A stretch of DNA of 64,000 nt from contig NZ_CP146986.1 of the NCBI RefSeq assembly GCF_037126175.1, positions 3,314,501 through 3,378,500 of the forward strand, written 5' to 3'. The position numbers and the translations under genes are program-made. Below, one piece after another: positions 9,499-18,930 of this stretch. How positions within the stretch are numbered: the first letter of the stretch is position 1; every line of letters starts with the position of its first letter. The notes below the pieces were generated by a model. That model had not been told where the DNA came from. It did no database searches and saw only the letters and a list, made by a program, of their open reading frames with translations. The stretch is from Pseudomonas sp. RSB 5.4. Its GTDB lineage: Bacteria; Pseudomonadota; Gammaproteobacteria; Pseudomonadales; Pseudomonadaceae.

Positions 9499-9608
9499 TC
9501 AACCCCATCTACTCGCCCCGTCCGAAAATTCCTACGGCATTTACAGATCCCACTCAAGTAATCCGCCACTAGCCTTCAGACCTTGATCACTGAACGCAAG
9601 GAGCGAAC

Positions 9609-10067
9609 ATGCCAGTCAAACCAAATACCTACCGTCTTCGTTTAGGCCGAAATTCCGAAACAGGCCGAGCCTATTTCGTCACTTCAGTTGTGTATGACCG
9701 CCAGCCGGTATTTTCCGACTGGCGCACAGGCCGTTTATTGGTCGCAGAACTTCGTCACGCCCATGAGCAAGGTCGGGCGGAATCCATTGCCTGGGTGGTC
9801 ATGCCCGATCACTTTCACTGGTTGATGCAGTTGAACAGCGGCAGTCTTGGCGCTGTTGTTGGCGCAGTTAAGGCACGTTGCACCCAAGCTGTTAACAGGG
9901 AAACCGGTCGTCGCGGCCGATTGTGGCAAACCGGTTTCCACGACCGGGCAATTCGCGATGGCGAAGACTTGAAACCGTTCGCCCGTTACATCATCGCCAA
10001 TCCGCTACGGGCAGGTTTGGTGGAGCGGATAGGCGACTACCCGCTTTGGGACGCCTGTTGGCTCTAA
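9609..10067 (+). CDS. REP-associated tyrosine transposase (RAYT)
   Basis: A 152-residue Y1 transposase of the IS200/IS605-related RAYT group. The HUH metal-binding motif is His68-Phe-His70 in VVMPDHFHWLM, and the nucleophile is most likely Tyr127 in FARYIIANPLRAGLV. Both are intact, as is the NPLRAGLV tail typical of the group. These enzymes bind and nick REP hairpins and are thought to disperse them. Family B REP clusters lie on both sides (9349-9498 and 10104-10308). The gene has no IS-like terminal repeats of its own. Confidence 0.95.
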   Translation: MPVKPNTYRLRLGRNSETGRAYFVTSVVYDRQPVFSDWRTGRLLVAELRHAHEQGRAESIAWVVMPDHFHWLMQLNSGSLGAVVGAVKARCTQAVNRETGRRGRLWQTGFHDRAIRDGEDLKPFARYIIANPLRAGLVERIGDYPLWDACWL

Positions 10068-10103
10068 GTTCGTTACCGAAGCCCGATCATGGTAATTATC
10101 TCT

Positions 10104-10308
10104 GGTAAGGGGATTTATCTGTGGTGAGGAGATTTGAATGTGGTGAGGGGATTTATCCCCGATGGCCTGCGCAGCAGGCCCAAGCTCTTCAAATGCGGTG
10201 CCCCTGGGTCAGGGGCCGCTTCGCGCCCCATCGGGGATAAATCCCCTCGCCACAGATAAATCCCATCACCACAGATAAATACCCTCAGCACAGATAACCT
10301 CCACTCAA
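10104..10308. repeat. REP cluster, family B, downstream of the RAYT gene
   Basis: A full inverted pair on GGTGAGGGGATTTATCCCCG, the GGCCTGCGCAGCAGGCC hairpin, and partial copies at both ends (GTAAGGGGATTTATC; ATAAATCCC; ATACCCTC). The repeated fragments look like stepwise additions of REP half-units. Confidence 0.9.
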
Positions 10309-10412
10309 AACAGCCACCGACTTCAGTTTTGTTCAGATGGCTTCCCCGCACTTTTTTTTCCCCATCACCAACCACCGTCTAAGCTTCAGTCAAGTCCGAT
10401 CAATCTGCGTGA

Positions 10413-13400
10413 ATGGATCAATCGACTATGGGCGCTTTGTGGCAAACCGATTCGAGTAAAGCCGTGGTTCCGACTGAACGTGTGGATGAAGCGCCTATCC
10501 CCCCAAAAAAACGCCGCAACCGGCATGGCTGGAAGGCGTTCTGGTTATTGCTGCTGATTATCGCGGTTGTGGTGGGTCTGGCCGCGAACAAGGAAATGCG
10601 CACCTCGCGCTTTCAGTCCAGGGAGCTGAGCCAATACGCCGCCTCGCTCAAATATCAGCTGGAACCCGGCCCCAGCGAAGCGATCCGCTATCCGGGCAAC
10701 GGGCCGTTCGATCTGCGTCTGGGCTACAGCTCCCTCGATGAATTCCTGCCGCGCCTGCTCAAGCGCGACTATGTGATCACCGAGCAAACACGGTTTTCTC
10801 CGGCGCTGCTCAGCTACACCGACAAGGGCCTGTTCGTGCCCTATTCGGAAAAGATCCAGGCCGGGCTGTCGATCACCGATTGCCGCGCTGCGCCGTTGTA
10901 TCAGTACAAGTACCCGCAGCAGCTGTATTCGAGTTTCGCGGCGATTCCGCCGGTGGTGGTCAGCAGTTTGCTGTTCATCGAAAACCGCTTTCTGCTCGAC
11001 CCCAAACAACCGCTGGCCAACCCGGCGGTGGACTGGCCGCGTTTCGGCATGGCCGCGTGGTCTCAGGTAGCGAAGTTGCTGCACCTGCCGGGGCAATCGG
11101 CGGGTGGCAGTACCTTGGCGACACAGCTGGAAAAGTACCGGCACTCGCCCGATGGCCTGACGGTGTCTGGCGCCGAGAAGATCCGCCAGATGATCTCCGC
11201 CAGCGTGCGCGCCTATCAACCCGGCCCCGAAACCCTCGGCGCACGGCAGAACATCATCCGCGACTACCTCAACAGCGTGCCGCTCTCCGCCGTGCCGGGG
11301 CATGGTGAGGTACACGGCATGGCCGAAGGTTTGCGGGTCTGGTACGGCAGCGATTTCAACAAGGCCAATGAACAATTGAACAGCCCGGCCACCGATCCGA
11401 AAACCATGGCCGACAAAGGTCTGGCCCTGCGCGAAATGCTCTCGCTGATGATCGCCCAGCGCCGTCCTTCGCATTACCTGACCAAGGGCCGTGAAGAACT
11501 CGCCGACCTCACCGACAGCCACTTGCGCCTGCTCAAACAGAACGGCGTGATCGACAGCGCGCTGGCCGATGCCGCGCTGGCGAGCAAGGTCACTTACCGC
11601 GACTGGCAGACCCAGCCGACCCTTCAGCCGATCGAAACCAACAAGGGCATCAGCGTCGCTCGCAGCCGTCTGGCAACGATGCTCAATCGCCCACTGTACG
11701 ACCTCGATCGCCTCGACCTGTCGGCCACCAGCACCTTGCAGGGCGATCTGCAGACCCAGGCCACCGAGTACCTGAAAAAACTCGCCGAACCCGCGTTTGC
11801 CGGGCAGATCGGTTTGATCGGCGAACGCCTGCTCACCCCCACCAGCACCACCCAGGTGCGCTACAGCTTCACCCTGTTCGAGCTGACCCCGGACGGCTCG
11901 CGAGTGCGCGTGCAGACCGACAGCACCGACCAGCCGTTCGACATCAACGAAGGCAGCAAACTGGAGCTCGGCTCGACGGCGAAGATGCGCGTGCTCACCA
12001 CGTACCTGCAGATCATCTCCGAGCTGCACGACAAGTACGGCGCCATGACGGTGCCGGAGCTGAAGAAAGTCGAGGTGCCGGATCAGGACCGCCTCAGCCA
12101 GTGGGTGATCGACTACCTGATCCAGAACAAGGACCACGATCTGTCGAAAATGCTCGGCGCCGCGCTCGACCGCAAATATTCGGCCAGCCCCGGCGAGGCG
12201 TTCTTCACCGGAGGCGGCCTGCATGTGTTCCACAACTTTCGCAAGGAAGACAACGGCCGCATGCCGACCCTGCGCGATGCCCTGCGCGAGTCGATCAACC
12301 TGCCGTTCATTCGCCTGATGCGTGACGTGGTGCGCTATGTCACCTACTCCGGCCCCAACAGCAGCGCGGAGTTGCTCAAGGATGACCGCGATCCGCGCCG
12401 TCAGGAATACCTGGCCAGTTTCGCCGACCGCGAAGGCACCTCGTTCCTGCTCAAGTTCTGGAAGAAGTACAAGAACAAGGACACCCCGGCGCGCCTCGAT
12501 ACGTTCCTCGACAGCATGCGCCCGACGCCGATCCGCATGGCCGCCGTGCACCGTTATCTGCTGCCCAACGCCAGTCAGGAAGATTTCAACAGCTTCGTGC
12601 GTTCGCACCTCAAGGGCGCCAAGCTCACCGAAAAACTCACCGATGACCGCCTCATCCGACTGTATGACGCCTATGGCCCGGGCACATACGATCTGCCGGA
12701 TCAAGGCTTCATCGCCAAGGTTCACCCACTCGATCTGTGGCTGATGGGCTACCTGCTGAACCACCCGGACGCCACCTTCAGCGAGATCGTCAAGGCCAGT
12801 CAGTTCGAGCGTCAGGAGGTCTACAGCTGGTTGTTCAAGAGCAAGCACAAGGGCGCCCGCGACAGTCGCATTCGCACCATGCTCGAGATCGAAGCGTTCC
12901 TGGAAATTCACCAGCGCTGGCAGAAAGTCGGCTATCCGTTCGACCATCTGGTGCCGTCGCTGGCCACCGCCATTGGTAGCTCTGGCGACCGCCCTGCTGC
13001 GCTGGCCGAGCTGATCGGCACCATCCTCAACGACGGCGTACGCATGCCGAGCCTGCGCATCGACAGCCTGCACTTTGCCGCCGGCACCCCCTATGAGACA
13101 CGCCTGACCAACGACCCGCACGTGGGCAAACGGGTGATGCCATCGGAGGTTGCCACGGCGATGCGCGAGGCATTGTCGCAAGTGGTGGACTCGGGCACGG
13201 CGAAACGGGTGTCCGGCAGTTTCAAAACCGCCGACGGCACCCCACTGGTCATGGGTGGCAAGACCGGCACCGGCGACAACCGCATCGAAGCCATCGGCTC
13301 CGGCGGTCGCATCCTCAGTTCGAAGTCGATCAACCGTACCGCGACCTTCGTGTTCTACATCGGCAATAACCACTTCGGCACGCTGACTGCGTTCGTCCCC

Positions 13401-13541
13401 GGGCGCTCGGCGGAGAACTTCAAGTTCACCTCGGCGCTACCGGTACAGGTGCTCAAGGGCATGGCGCCGATCCTCTCGCCGTACCTGCAACCGGGCACGC
13501 ACACGATGTGTCAGGCGCCGGAGATCACCGCCGCCCGATAA
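10413..13541 (+). CDS. Transglycosylase domain-containing protein (divergent class A PBP)
   Basis: A 1042-residue bifunctional peptidoglycan synthase candidate. A cytoplasmic basic region (KKRRNRHGWK) precedes one membrane anchor near residues 45-65. The GT51 domain (about 165-310) has the probable catalytic Glu190 in FIENRFLL and the GGSTLATQLEK motif. The transpeptidase domain shows Ser521-T-A-Lys524 (SxxK), Ser627-Ile-Asn629 (SxN) and Lys950-Thr-Gly952 (KTG). The stretch between SxN and KTG is unusually long. The protein is longer than PBP1a and PBP1b and does not match PBP1c architecture. The start at 10413 lacks a strong Shine-Dalgarno; an in-frame ATG follows at 10428. Confidence 0.85.
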   Translation: MDQSTMGALWQTDSSKAVVPTERVDEAPIPPKKRRNRHGWKAFWLLLLIIAVVVGLAANKEMRTSRFQSRELSQYAASLKYQLEPGPSEAIRYPGNGPFDLRLGYSSLDEFLPRLLKRDYVITEQTRFSPALLSYTDKGLFVPYSEKIQAGLSITDCRAAPLYQYKYPQQLYSSFAAIPPVVVSSLLFIENRFLLDPKQPLANPAVDWPRFGMAAWSQVAKLLHLPGQSAGGSTLATQLEKYRHSPDGLTVSGAEKIRQMISASVRAYQPGPETLGARQNIIRDYLNSVPLSAVPGHGEVHGMAEGLRVWYGSDFNKANEQLNSPATDPKTMADKGLALREMLSLMIAQRRPSHYLTKGREELADLTDSHLRLLKQNGVIDSALADAALASKVTYRDWQTQPTLQPIETNKGISVARSRLATMLNRPLYDLDRLDLSATSTLQGDLQTQATEYLKKLAEPAFAGQIGLIGERLLTPTSTTQVRYSFTLFELTPDGSRVRVQTDSTDQPFDINEGSKLELGSTAKMRVLTTYLQIISELHDKYGAMTVPELKKVEVPDQDRLSQWVIDYLIQNKDHDLSKMLGAALDRKYSASPGEAFFTGGGLHVFHNFRKEDNGRMPTLRDALRESINLPFIRLMRDVVRYVTYSGPNSSAELLKDDRDPRRQEYLASFADREGTSFLLKFWKKYKNKDTPARLDTFLDSMRPTPIRMAAVHRYLLPNASQEDFNSFVRSHLKGAKLTEKLTDDRLIRLYDAYGPGTYDLPDQGFIAKVHPLDLWLMGYLLNHPDATFSEIVKASQFERQEVYSWLFKSKHKGARDSRIRTMLEIEAFLEIHQRWQKVGYPFDHLVPSLATAIGSSGDRPAALAELIGTILNDGVRMPSLRIDSLHFAAGTPYETRLTNDPHVGKRVMPSEVATAMREALSQVVDSGTAKRVSGSFKTADGTPLVMGGKTGTGDNRIEAIGSGGRILSSKSINRTATFVFYIGNNHFGTLTAFVPGRSAENFKFTSALPVQVLKGMAPILSPYLQPGTHTMCQAPEITAAR

Positions 13542-13608
13542 GCCACGAAAGCGCTGTGACGGGGTGGTAACTGTGTATTTTTCGCTCCGTGTTTTTCGAA
13601 GGCTCCGT

Positions 13609-13649
13609 GCGCAACCCCGGCGATTACAACCGGGTATTTGCGCTTTTTT
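13609..13649 (+). terminator. Intrinsic terminator after the PBP-like gene
   Basis: Imperfect stem GCGCAA...TTGCGC with an inner CCGG/CCGG pairing, followed by six T. It separates the PBP-like gene from the toxin gene, which is therefore probably transcribed on its own. Confidence 0.7.
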
Positions 13650-13707
13650 CACCCACTGTCCTTGCCTAGGCTGATCGCTCCATTTTTTGATCAAGGACGA
13701 TCCAGCA

Positions 13708-16700
13708 ATGCCCACCCTTTCCCCGCAGGGGCAACCGCCACGCACAGCGCACCTCGTCTCACCGGATGTCAGTGTTCATTATCAAACGATCGAAAAAGCC
13801 ATTCCGGCCTGGCTGCGCGCAAGCTCAGCAAAGCGGGTCAATGAATTGCAGCTGCACCGACTGAAGCTGACGGCCTGGTATCAAGAGGTGTCGGACGCCG
13901 AACATCTGCGTCTGCAACAGCAGATGCAAAATGCCTGGAAGGCGCAAAACCAAGTGGACAAGGCGTTGAGCAGTCTGCAAGACGTCTACGCCTTCGCCAA
14001 ACCGTTATTACAGCAGGCGCTGCAACAGCGTTTCGGCGTCGAAGACGACGTCGAGAACACCTGGCTGCGCCTGTACGCCCCCGTCAACAGCGCATGGTGG
14101 GCCCATGACTTTGCCGGTGCTACCACCAGCCGGACCGTCTCGCTGCTCGACGCTGCCCTGCATAATTTCTCCCGCGATGAAGCGTTCAGCCCGGCCTCGG
14201 AGTTCATCACCCGCCCCGATGCCAACGGCCACTTCACGGTCAGGTCGCTCAAGCAAAAACTGAGTATCGAGCAGTTCAAGTCACTGTGCCGCGAGCTGAA
14301 TATCGGCGCCCGATACGAGCAGCATCTGAACGAGTTTCTGCGCTCGGGCAACCGTGTCGCCCGCCAGGTTTTGCAGTACCGGATCATCTTCAGCCAGAAA
14401 AGTACATTGAGCGTCTGTGCCCAGCTGGCCTTGGCGAAAAAGGACATTGACCGCGACGCCTACGAGGTCATCCAGGGCATGCTCGATGATCGGCGCAACC
14501 TGCGCTGGCGCGGGCGTGCCATCAACTACTACAACCTCACCATGATGGATACGGCGCTGACCGGTATCACCCTCATCGCCCCTGACGTGGACACCGCCAA
14601 TGCCCCGGTCCCGGTGATTGCCTATGTGCCCCATGACCCGGAACATCCGCTCAGACAATACGCCTCGGCGCTGGACTTCATGGCGGAACTGACGCGGCAA
14701 CTGCGCGACCGCGACGCTGCCGGCAGCTATCAGCGGTTTTTCAGCCAGTTCGTCAACCATCAGCAACGCGGGCATTTTTTTGCAGGCTTGAACGCCCGCC
14801 TGAGTACCGTGGAATGGCACGCCGTACCGCCGGGAACCAACCTGCCCAGTTGGCGCGAAACGCCTGTGGATCACCCCGACCTGCGATTTCGCCTGACAAA
14901 AGTCCAGGACGACCGCGATACCCGTTACACCGGCAGTCTCTGGGCTTACTTCCATCAGCAGAAGCTCAACAAGATTTTCAATGACGCCCGGGAGATCGCC
15001 ATTTCCACCGAGTATGCCGATCGCATGGCCCGCTGGGCCTGGTGGGACAACCTGGGGAAAATCCTCTCGGATATCTTCAACGTGGCGCTGCTGGTGGTGA
15101 CCCCGCTGGTGCCGGGGCTCGGCGAATTGATGCTGGCCTACACCACGTATCAACTGCTCGACGGGGTCTTTGAAGGCATCGTCGACATGGCCGAGGGGCA
15201 CCTGGCCGAAGCGGGTGAGCAAGCCATCGGCGTGCTGCAAAGCATTGTCCAGCTCGGTGCCTTCGCCGCTGGCGCCAGCCTTGGACGTGTCGCACGGGTC
15301 AAGCTGTCGTCGTTTGTCGAAAGCCTGAAACCGGTGCAGTTGGCCGATGGTCAGACCCGCCTGTGGAACCCGGATCTGGCGCCCTATCGTCTGCCGGAAC
15401 AGACCCTGCCGAACCCGGCCCGCCCCGATGCGCAAGGCGTTCATACGCTGGGGGACAAACAATTGCTGCGCCTGGATCAACACGTCTTCGAGGTGACCAA
15501 GGATCCGCTTTCCGGGAAACACCGCCTGCGCCATCCGCGACGTCCCCGGGCCTACTCGCCCACACTTGTGCACAACGCCGACGGGGCCTGGGTCTGTGAA
15601 ACGGAAAACCCGCGTCTGTGGGACGGGCGAAAACTGCTGCGGCGCATCGGTCATCGCACCGATGGTTTCAGCGATGCGCAACTGGAGCACCTGCGCCTGC
15701 TGACCGGCACCGACGAGGACATGCTGCGCCGCATGCATGTCGACAACACCCCGCCGCCGCCATTGCTCAGCGACACGCTGGATCGTCTCGGCCCGGCGCG
15801 TCCGGTGCAGCCCGACGCGCCACTGTCGTCGGCGGCCAGCCAGGTGCTGGTGGATTGTCCACAGTTGACGCCGGTTCTCGCCGAACGGGTGGTCACCCAT
15901 GCCCGACCGCTGGAACAGCAGCAAGCCACGACGCAACGCCGTTTGCCCTTGCGTTTGCGCACGACCGCCCGCGAGGTGCAGTTTGAATTGCAGTCCGTGC
16001 GCGCTGCCCAGGGTCTGCAGCAGGAAGCCCTGAGCAACATCGACAGCGAACGGCTGATCCTCGGCGCGCTGCGGCATTACAGCGATACCTTCGGGGCGCT
16101 GCGCATTGAAATCCGTGAAGGCACGTTCGACGGCGAGTTGCGTTGCGAGGCCGGTGCGGCGGTCGCCGAGCGCGTCCGGGTGTTGGTGCGGGTCGCTGCC
16201 GACCGCTATCAGGTGCGCGATGGCGCGAACCTGCCGATCCACCCCGCCAGTGGTTTGTACGAGGCAATCCTGCAGGCGACCAATCACGATGGCCGCAGTG
16301 CCCTGGGGTATCGAACCGACGACATCGAACCGTTCAAGCAATGGATCATCGCCAGAACCCAGGCCCCCAGCGAGCGGCGCACGCTACTTGCCAGCCCGCC
16401 GATCCGTCCGGTCGCTGAATACAACACCCTGTTTCTGGTACGCGGCCCGGGTCTGAGCCGCAATGCCGCCACGCTGGAGCAACGCATCCAGGATCTGCAT
16501 CCGCATTTCAGCCCGCGCGAGGTCGAAGCGTTTGCCAATGCCCTGACCGAACGCGGCGAGCCGCTCAAGGCCATCGAGGAGCACGAAAACGAACTCGATG
16601 AGCTGCGGGTCATCGTCCATCGCTGGCGCTATCAGCAACCGCAGACCTGGGGGCCGGGCAGTCAGGGATTCCGTGACGGTGGCGGGCTGCATATTTATGA

Positions 16701-18390
16701 AAGGCTGCTGGACTGTTTCGAACGCAAGAACGAATACCTGGGCAACCGCGCCGATCCGTCGGCCTATGCGCTGGATCTGTCGCGGGAACTGCTGTCCACG
16801 GATCTGGAAACCTGGTGGGCGAAACGGCCGCCGCTGAAGAAGTTTCTCGACAAGGTCACGCTGCTCAATCTCGACAACGCGCGGTTCGCCCCCGACACCA
16901 ACGGCCTGCTCAAGGACTTTCCGAACGTGGTCGAGCTGAGTGCCAGATACTGCGAGCTGACGCGCTTGCCGGACCGCATCGGGAGCACGATGCGCCGCCT
17001 CGAACGTCTGCGTCTGAACAACAACCACATTGTGCTGGACCGCGACGCCGTCGAACGGCTGGGCAGTCTGACCTACCTCGAAGTGCTGAGAATGGACGAC
17101 AACCCGCTGGGGCTTTCGCCTGATCTGTCGCGCATGCCGCGCCTGAAGGTGGTGGCGCTGAAGAACACCGGGCTGACCACCTGGCCGGACGGCATTCTGG
17201 CCAAGCCACGGCCACGCGGTTTGCTGCTCGACTTGCGCGGCAACCCGCTGACCGTGATCCCCGACGTGCCGAGCGGTTCCGATGCGCAATGGCTGGTGGC
17301 GCGCACGCGCCTGGACGTCGCCGCGCTGTCGGACCTCAACCAGTTGCGCTACCAGGACAGTCGCCGTTCGATGGCACTGCCACCGGAGCCGATCATGCCT
17401 GTCGCCACCCCGAGCACCTCGATCATCTCCAACTATGGCGCCGACTACTGGTCCGACGTGCCGGGCTGGGGCATTGATCGCGAAACTCCATGGACAGAGC
17501 TGGTGGAAGACCCCATGGCCGCACCGTTCATGGCGACTTTGCTCAGCGTACGTGGATTTGCCGATTTCCGCGCCGGCGGAACGGCGCGCGAGCAGTTGAT
17601 GCAACGCGTCTGGCGCATGCTCGACGCCGTGCATGTCGACAGCCGCTTGCGCGAAAAACTGTTCACCATGGTGGTGGCACCGGTGGATTGCGCCGATGCC
17701 GGTGCGCAGCTGTTCAACCACATGGGGGTGAACGTGCTGGCCTACGAGGCCCATGCCTATTCGGTCGAGCCGAAGGAACTGGAACTGAAACTGGTGACGC
17801 TGGCCAAAGGCGCAGCGCGGCTGGAACAGGTCAACGAAATCGCCCGGGCCGATGTTGCCAGCCGTGGCGGCAACCCCGATGACGTGGAGGTCTATCTGGC
17901 CTACCAGACCGGCCTGGCCAAACGTCTCGGCTTGCCCTGGCAGTCCGAAGGCATGCTGTACCGACCGGTGTCCGGCGTCACCGACCCGATGATCGATCAG
18001 GCCTACGAAACGGTACTGGCGCTGGGAGAAGGCGATGGCCTGGTCAACCAGATGCTCGAACTCGACTTCTGGAAAGAGTACCTGAGCGAGCGCTATCCCG
18101 TGCGCCTGGAAAGCAACAAGCGCCTGTTCCAGCGCCGCTACGAAGCCCTTGAGTCGCTGCGCGAGGTCCAGCGCCAGTGGACGCAATCGGCGGTGGCCGA
18201 GGAGCGCGCGGCCCTGCGCGAACAGCTCAAGACGTTGATGAACGAGCTGCCGGTGCCAGCGACCGTGGTGTTCAATGACCAGCCGATCAACGACACGCTG
18301 TTCGACCGGTTGCTGATCGACCTTGCGGATGACGAAAAGGAACTGGCGCGGCGCCTGACCCGTGAAGCACTGGCTCGCGCCGGGCTTTGA
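13708..18390 (+). CDS. NEL-type E3 ubiquitin ligase toxin with LRR and DUF6543-like region
   Basis: A 1560-residue protein. The N-terminal half resembles the DUF6543 dermonecrotic-toxin-like module. Residues about 450-530 hold a hydrophobic, glycine-rich segment (LLVVTPLVPGLGELMLAYTT) that may insert into membranes. Residues about 1043-1190 are leucine-rich repeats (LERLRLNNNHI, LEVLRMDDNPLGL, LDLRGNPLTVIP). The C-terminus matches the IpaH/SspH NEL ligase domain, with catalytic Cys1328 in the diagnostic C-A-D motif (VVAPVDCADAG). NEL ligases ubiquitinate eukaryotic host proteins; here the target and secretion route are unknown. No Sec signal is seen. The ATG at 13708 has AAGGA ten bases upstream; a TTG at 13687 is rejected. 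No chaperone or secretion gene is adjacent. Confidence 0.85.
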   Translation: MPTLSPQGQPPRTAHLVSPDVSVHYQTIEKAIPAWLRASSAKRVNELQLHRLKLTAWYQEVSDAEHLRLQQQMQNAWKAQNQVDKALSSLQDVYAFAKPLLQQALQQRFGVEDDVENTWLRLYAPVNSAWWAHDFAGATTSRTVSLLDAALHNFSRDEAFSPASEFITRPDANGHFTVRSLKQKLSIEQFKSLCRELNIGARYEQHLNEFLRSGNRVARQVLQYRIIFSQKSTLSVCAQLALAKKDIDRDAYEVIQGMLDDRRNLRWRGRAINYYNLTMMDTALTGITLIAPDVDTANAPVPVIAYVPHDPEHPLRQYASALDFMAELTRQLRDRDAAGSYQRFFSQFVNHQQRGHFFAGLNARLSTVEWHAVPPGTNLPSWRETPVDHPDLRFRLTKVQDDRDTRYTGSLWAYFHQQKLNKIFNDAREIAISTEYADRMARWAWWDNLGKILSDIFNVALLVVTPLVPGLGELMLAYTTYQLLDGVFEGIVDMAEGHLAEAGEQAIGVLQSIVQLGAFAAGASLGRVARVKLSSFVESLKPVQLADGQTRLWNPDLAPYRLPEQTLPNPARPDAQGVHTLGDKQLLRLDQHVFEVTKDPLSGKHRLRHPRRPRAYSPTLVHNADGAWVCETENPRLWDGRKLLRRIGHRTDGFSDAQLEHLRLLTGTDEDMLRRMHVDNTPPPPLLSDTLDRLGPARPVQPDAPLSSAASQVLVDCPQLTPVLAERVVTHARPLEQQQATTQRRLPLRLRTTAREVQFELQSVRAAQGLQQEALSNIDSERLILGALRHYSDTFGALRIEIREGTFDGELRCEAGAAVAERVRVLVRVAADRYQVRDGANLPIHPASGLYEAILQATNHDGRSALGYRTDDIEPFKQWIIARTQAPSERRTLLASPPIRPVAEYNTLFLVRGPGLSRNAATLEQRIQDLHPHFSPREVEAFANALTERGEPLKAIEEHENELDELRVIVHRWRYQQPQTWGPGSQGFRDGGGLHIYERLLDCFERKNEYLGNRADPSAYALDLSRELLSTDLETWWAKRPPLKKFLDKVTLLNLDNARFAPDTNGLLKDFPNVVELSARYCELTRLPDRIGSTMRRLERLRLNNNHIVLDRDAVERLGSLTYLEVLRMDDNPLGLSPDLSRMPRLKVVALKNTGLTTWPDGILAKPRPRGLLLDLRGNPLTVIPDVPSGSDAQWLVARTRLDVAALSDLNQLRYQDSRRSMALPPEPIMPVATPSTSIISNYGADYWSDVPGWGIDRETPWTELVEDPMAAPFMATLLSVRGFADFRAGGTAREQLMQRVWRMLDAVHVDSRLREKLFTMVVAPVDCADAGAQLFNHMGVNVLAYEAHAYSVEPKELELKLVTLAKGAARLEQVNEIARADVASRGGNPDDVEVYLAYQTGLAKRLGLPWQSEGMLYRPVSGVTDPMIDQAYETVLALGEGDGLVNQMLELDFWKEYLSERYPVRLESNKRLFQRRYEALESLREVQRQWTQSAVAEERAALREQLKTLMNELPVPATVVFNDQPINDTLFDRLLIDLADDEKELARRLTREALARAGL

Positions 18391-18401
18391 CAACGGCGTG
18401 A

Positions 18402-18431
18402 CGGCCTGCCCGTTGCACATCGGGCAGGCCG
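18402..18431. terminator. Hairpin between the convergent toxin and fimbrial genes
   Basis: A perfect 11-bp stem, CGGCCTGCCCG/CGGGCAGGCCG, lies in the 48-base gap between two converging genes. There is no clear T-tract, so its role as a bidirectional terminator is inferred from position. Confidence 0.55.
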
Positions 18432-18438
18432 GGCAACT

Positions 18439-18930
18439 TCAGGGCGCCGCCGCGTTAAAGATCAGGTGCACGTTGCCGTAGTAACTCCCCGGCTTGTAGC
18501 CGCCGGCGGGCGTGATCGGCTGGATCTCCAGCAGGTAACGCCCGCCGGCCCTGGCCTGCTCCGCCGAGACCACCTGACGCGGCGTCTCGTGAGTCAGTAC
18601 GGTATCGGCGAAGCTGACGCGCAGATAAATGTTCTGCTCGTCGCGGCCATTGGATAGAAACGCTGCGCTCTCCAGCCGGGCCTCGATGGCACTGGTGTCG
18701 TGCCTGAGGTCGAAGTGTTTGCGCAATCCGCCAAGGCTCTTGGTGCTGATATTCCACGGCAGAATCTGCGCACGATGAATCCAGTCCGTTTCGGCCGGAA
18801 TCACATAAAACCCCAGCGTCGGAATATCCACCGACACCTCGAATCGGTGCTCTTCGCGTGCCGCAAACGATTGAGCACTGAACAGGGTCAGAATGCCCGC
18901 GCACAGGGTCATCAACGATGGCTTGATCAT
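18439..18930 (-). CDS. CS1-type fimbrial subunit (second or minor pilin)
   Basis: A 163-residue secreted pilin with a signal peptide ending near QSFA-AREEH. The mature part parallels the subunit at 23664-24143: short strands, a VxxDIPTLGFYVIP stretch near the N-terminus, and a C-terminal GYKPGSYYGNVHLIFNA equivalent to the other's GDYTGVVMLVVEP. It is the last gene of the fimbrial operon and overlaps the chaperone stop by four bases (ATGA). It may be a minor or alternative shaft subunit. Sequence similarity to the first pilin is limited, so a different role is possible. Confidence 0.8.
   Translation of the reverse strand: MIKPSLMTLCAGILTLFSAQSFAAREEHRFEVSVDIPTLGFYVIPAETDWIHRAQILPWNISTKSLGGLRKHFDLRHDTSAIEARLESAAFLSNGRDEQNIYLRVSFADTVLTHETPRQVVSAEQARAGGRYLLEIQPITPAGGYKPGSYYGNVHLIFNAAAP

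Noticed and set aside
10545..13373. A 942-codon open frame on the minus strand opposite the PBP-like gene
   Set aside because: It is the mirror of a gene with intact GT51 and transpeptidase motifs; its own sequence shows no domain and has the Arg/Val/Ala-rich composition typical of antisense frames in GC-rich DNA. The same applies to long antisense frames at 14281-16341, 16384-18420, 28949-31240, 34401-36809, 48815-50296 and 57086-58927.
13687..13707. TTG start giving seven extra residues to the NEL toxin
   Set aside because: The ATG at 13708 has AAGGA at a suitable distance, and the TTG overlaps that ribosome binding site.
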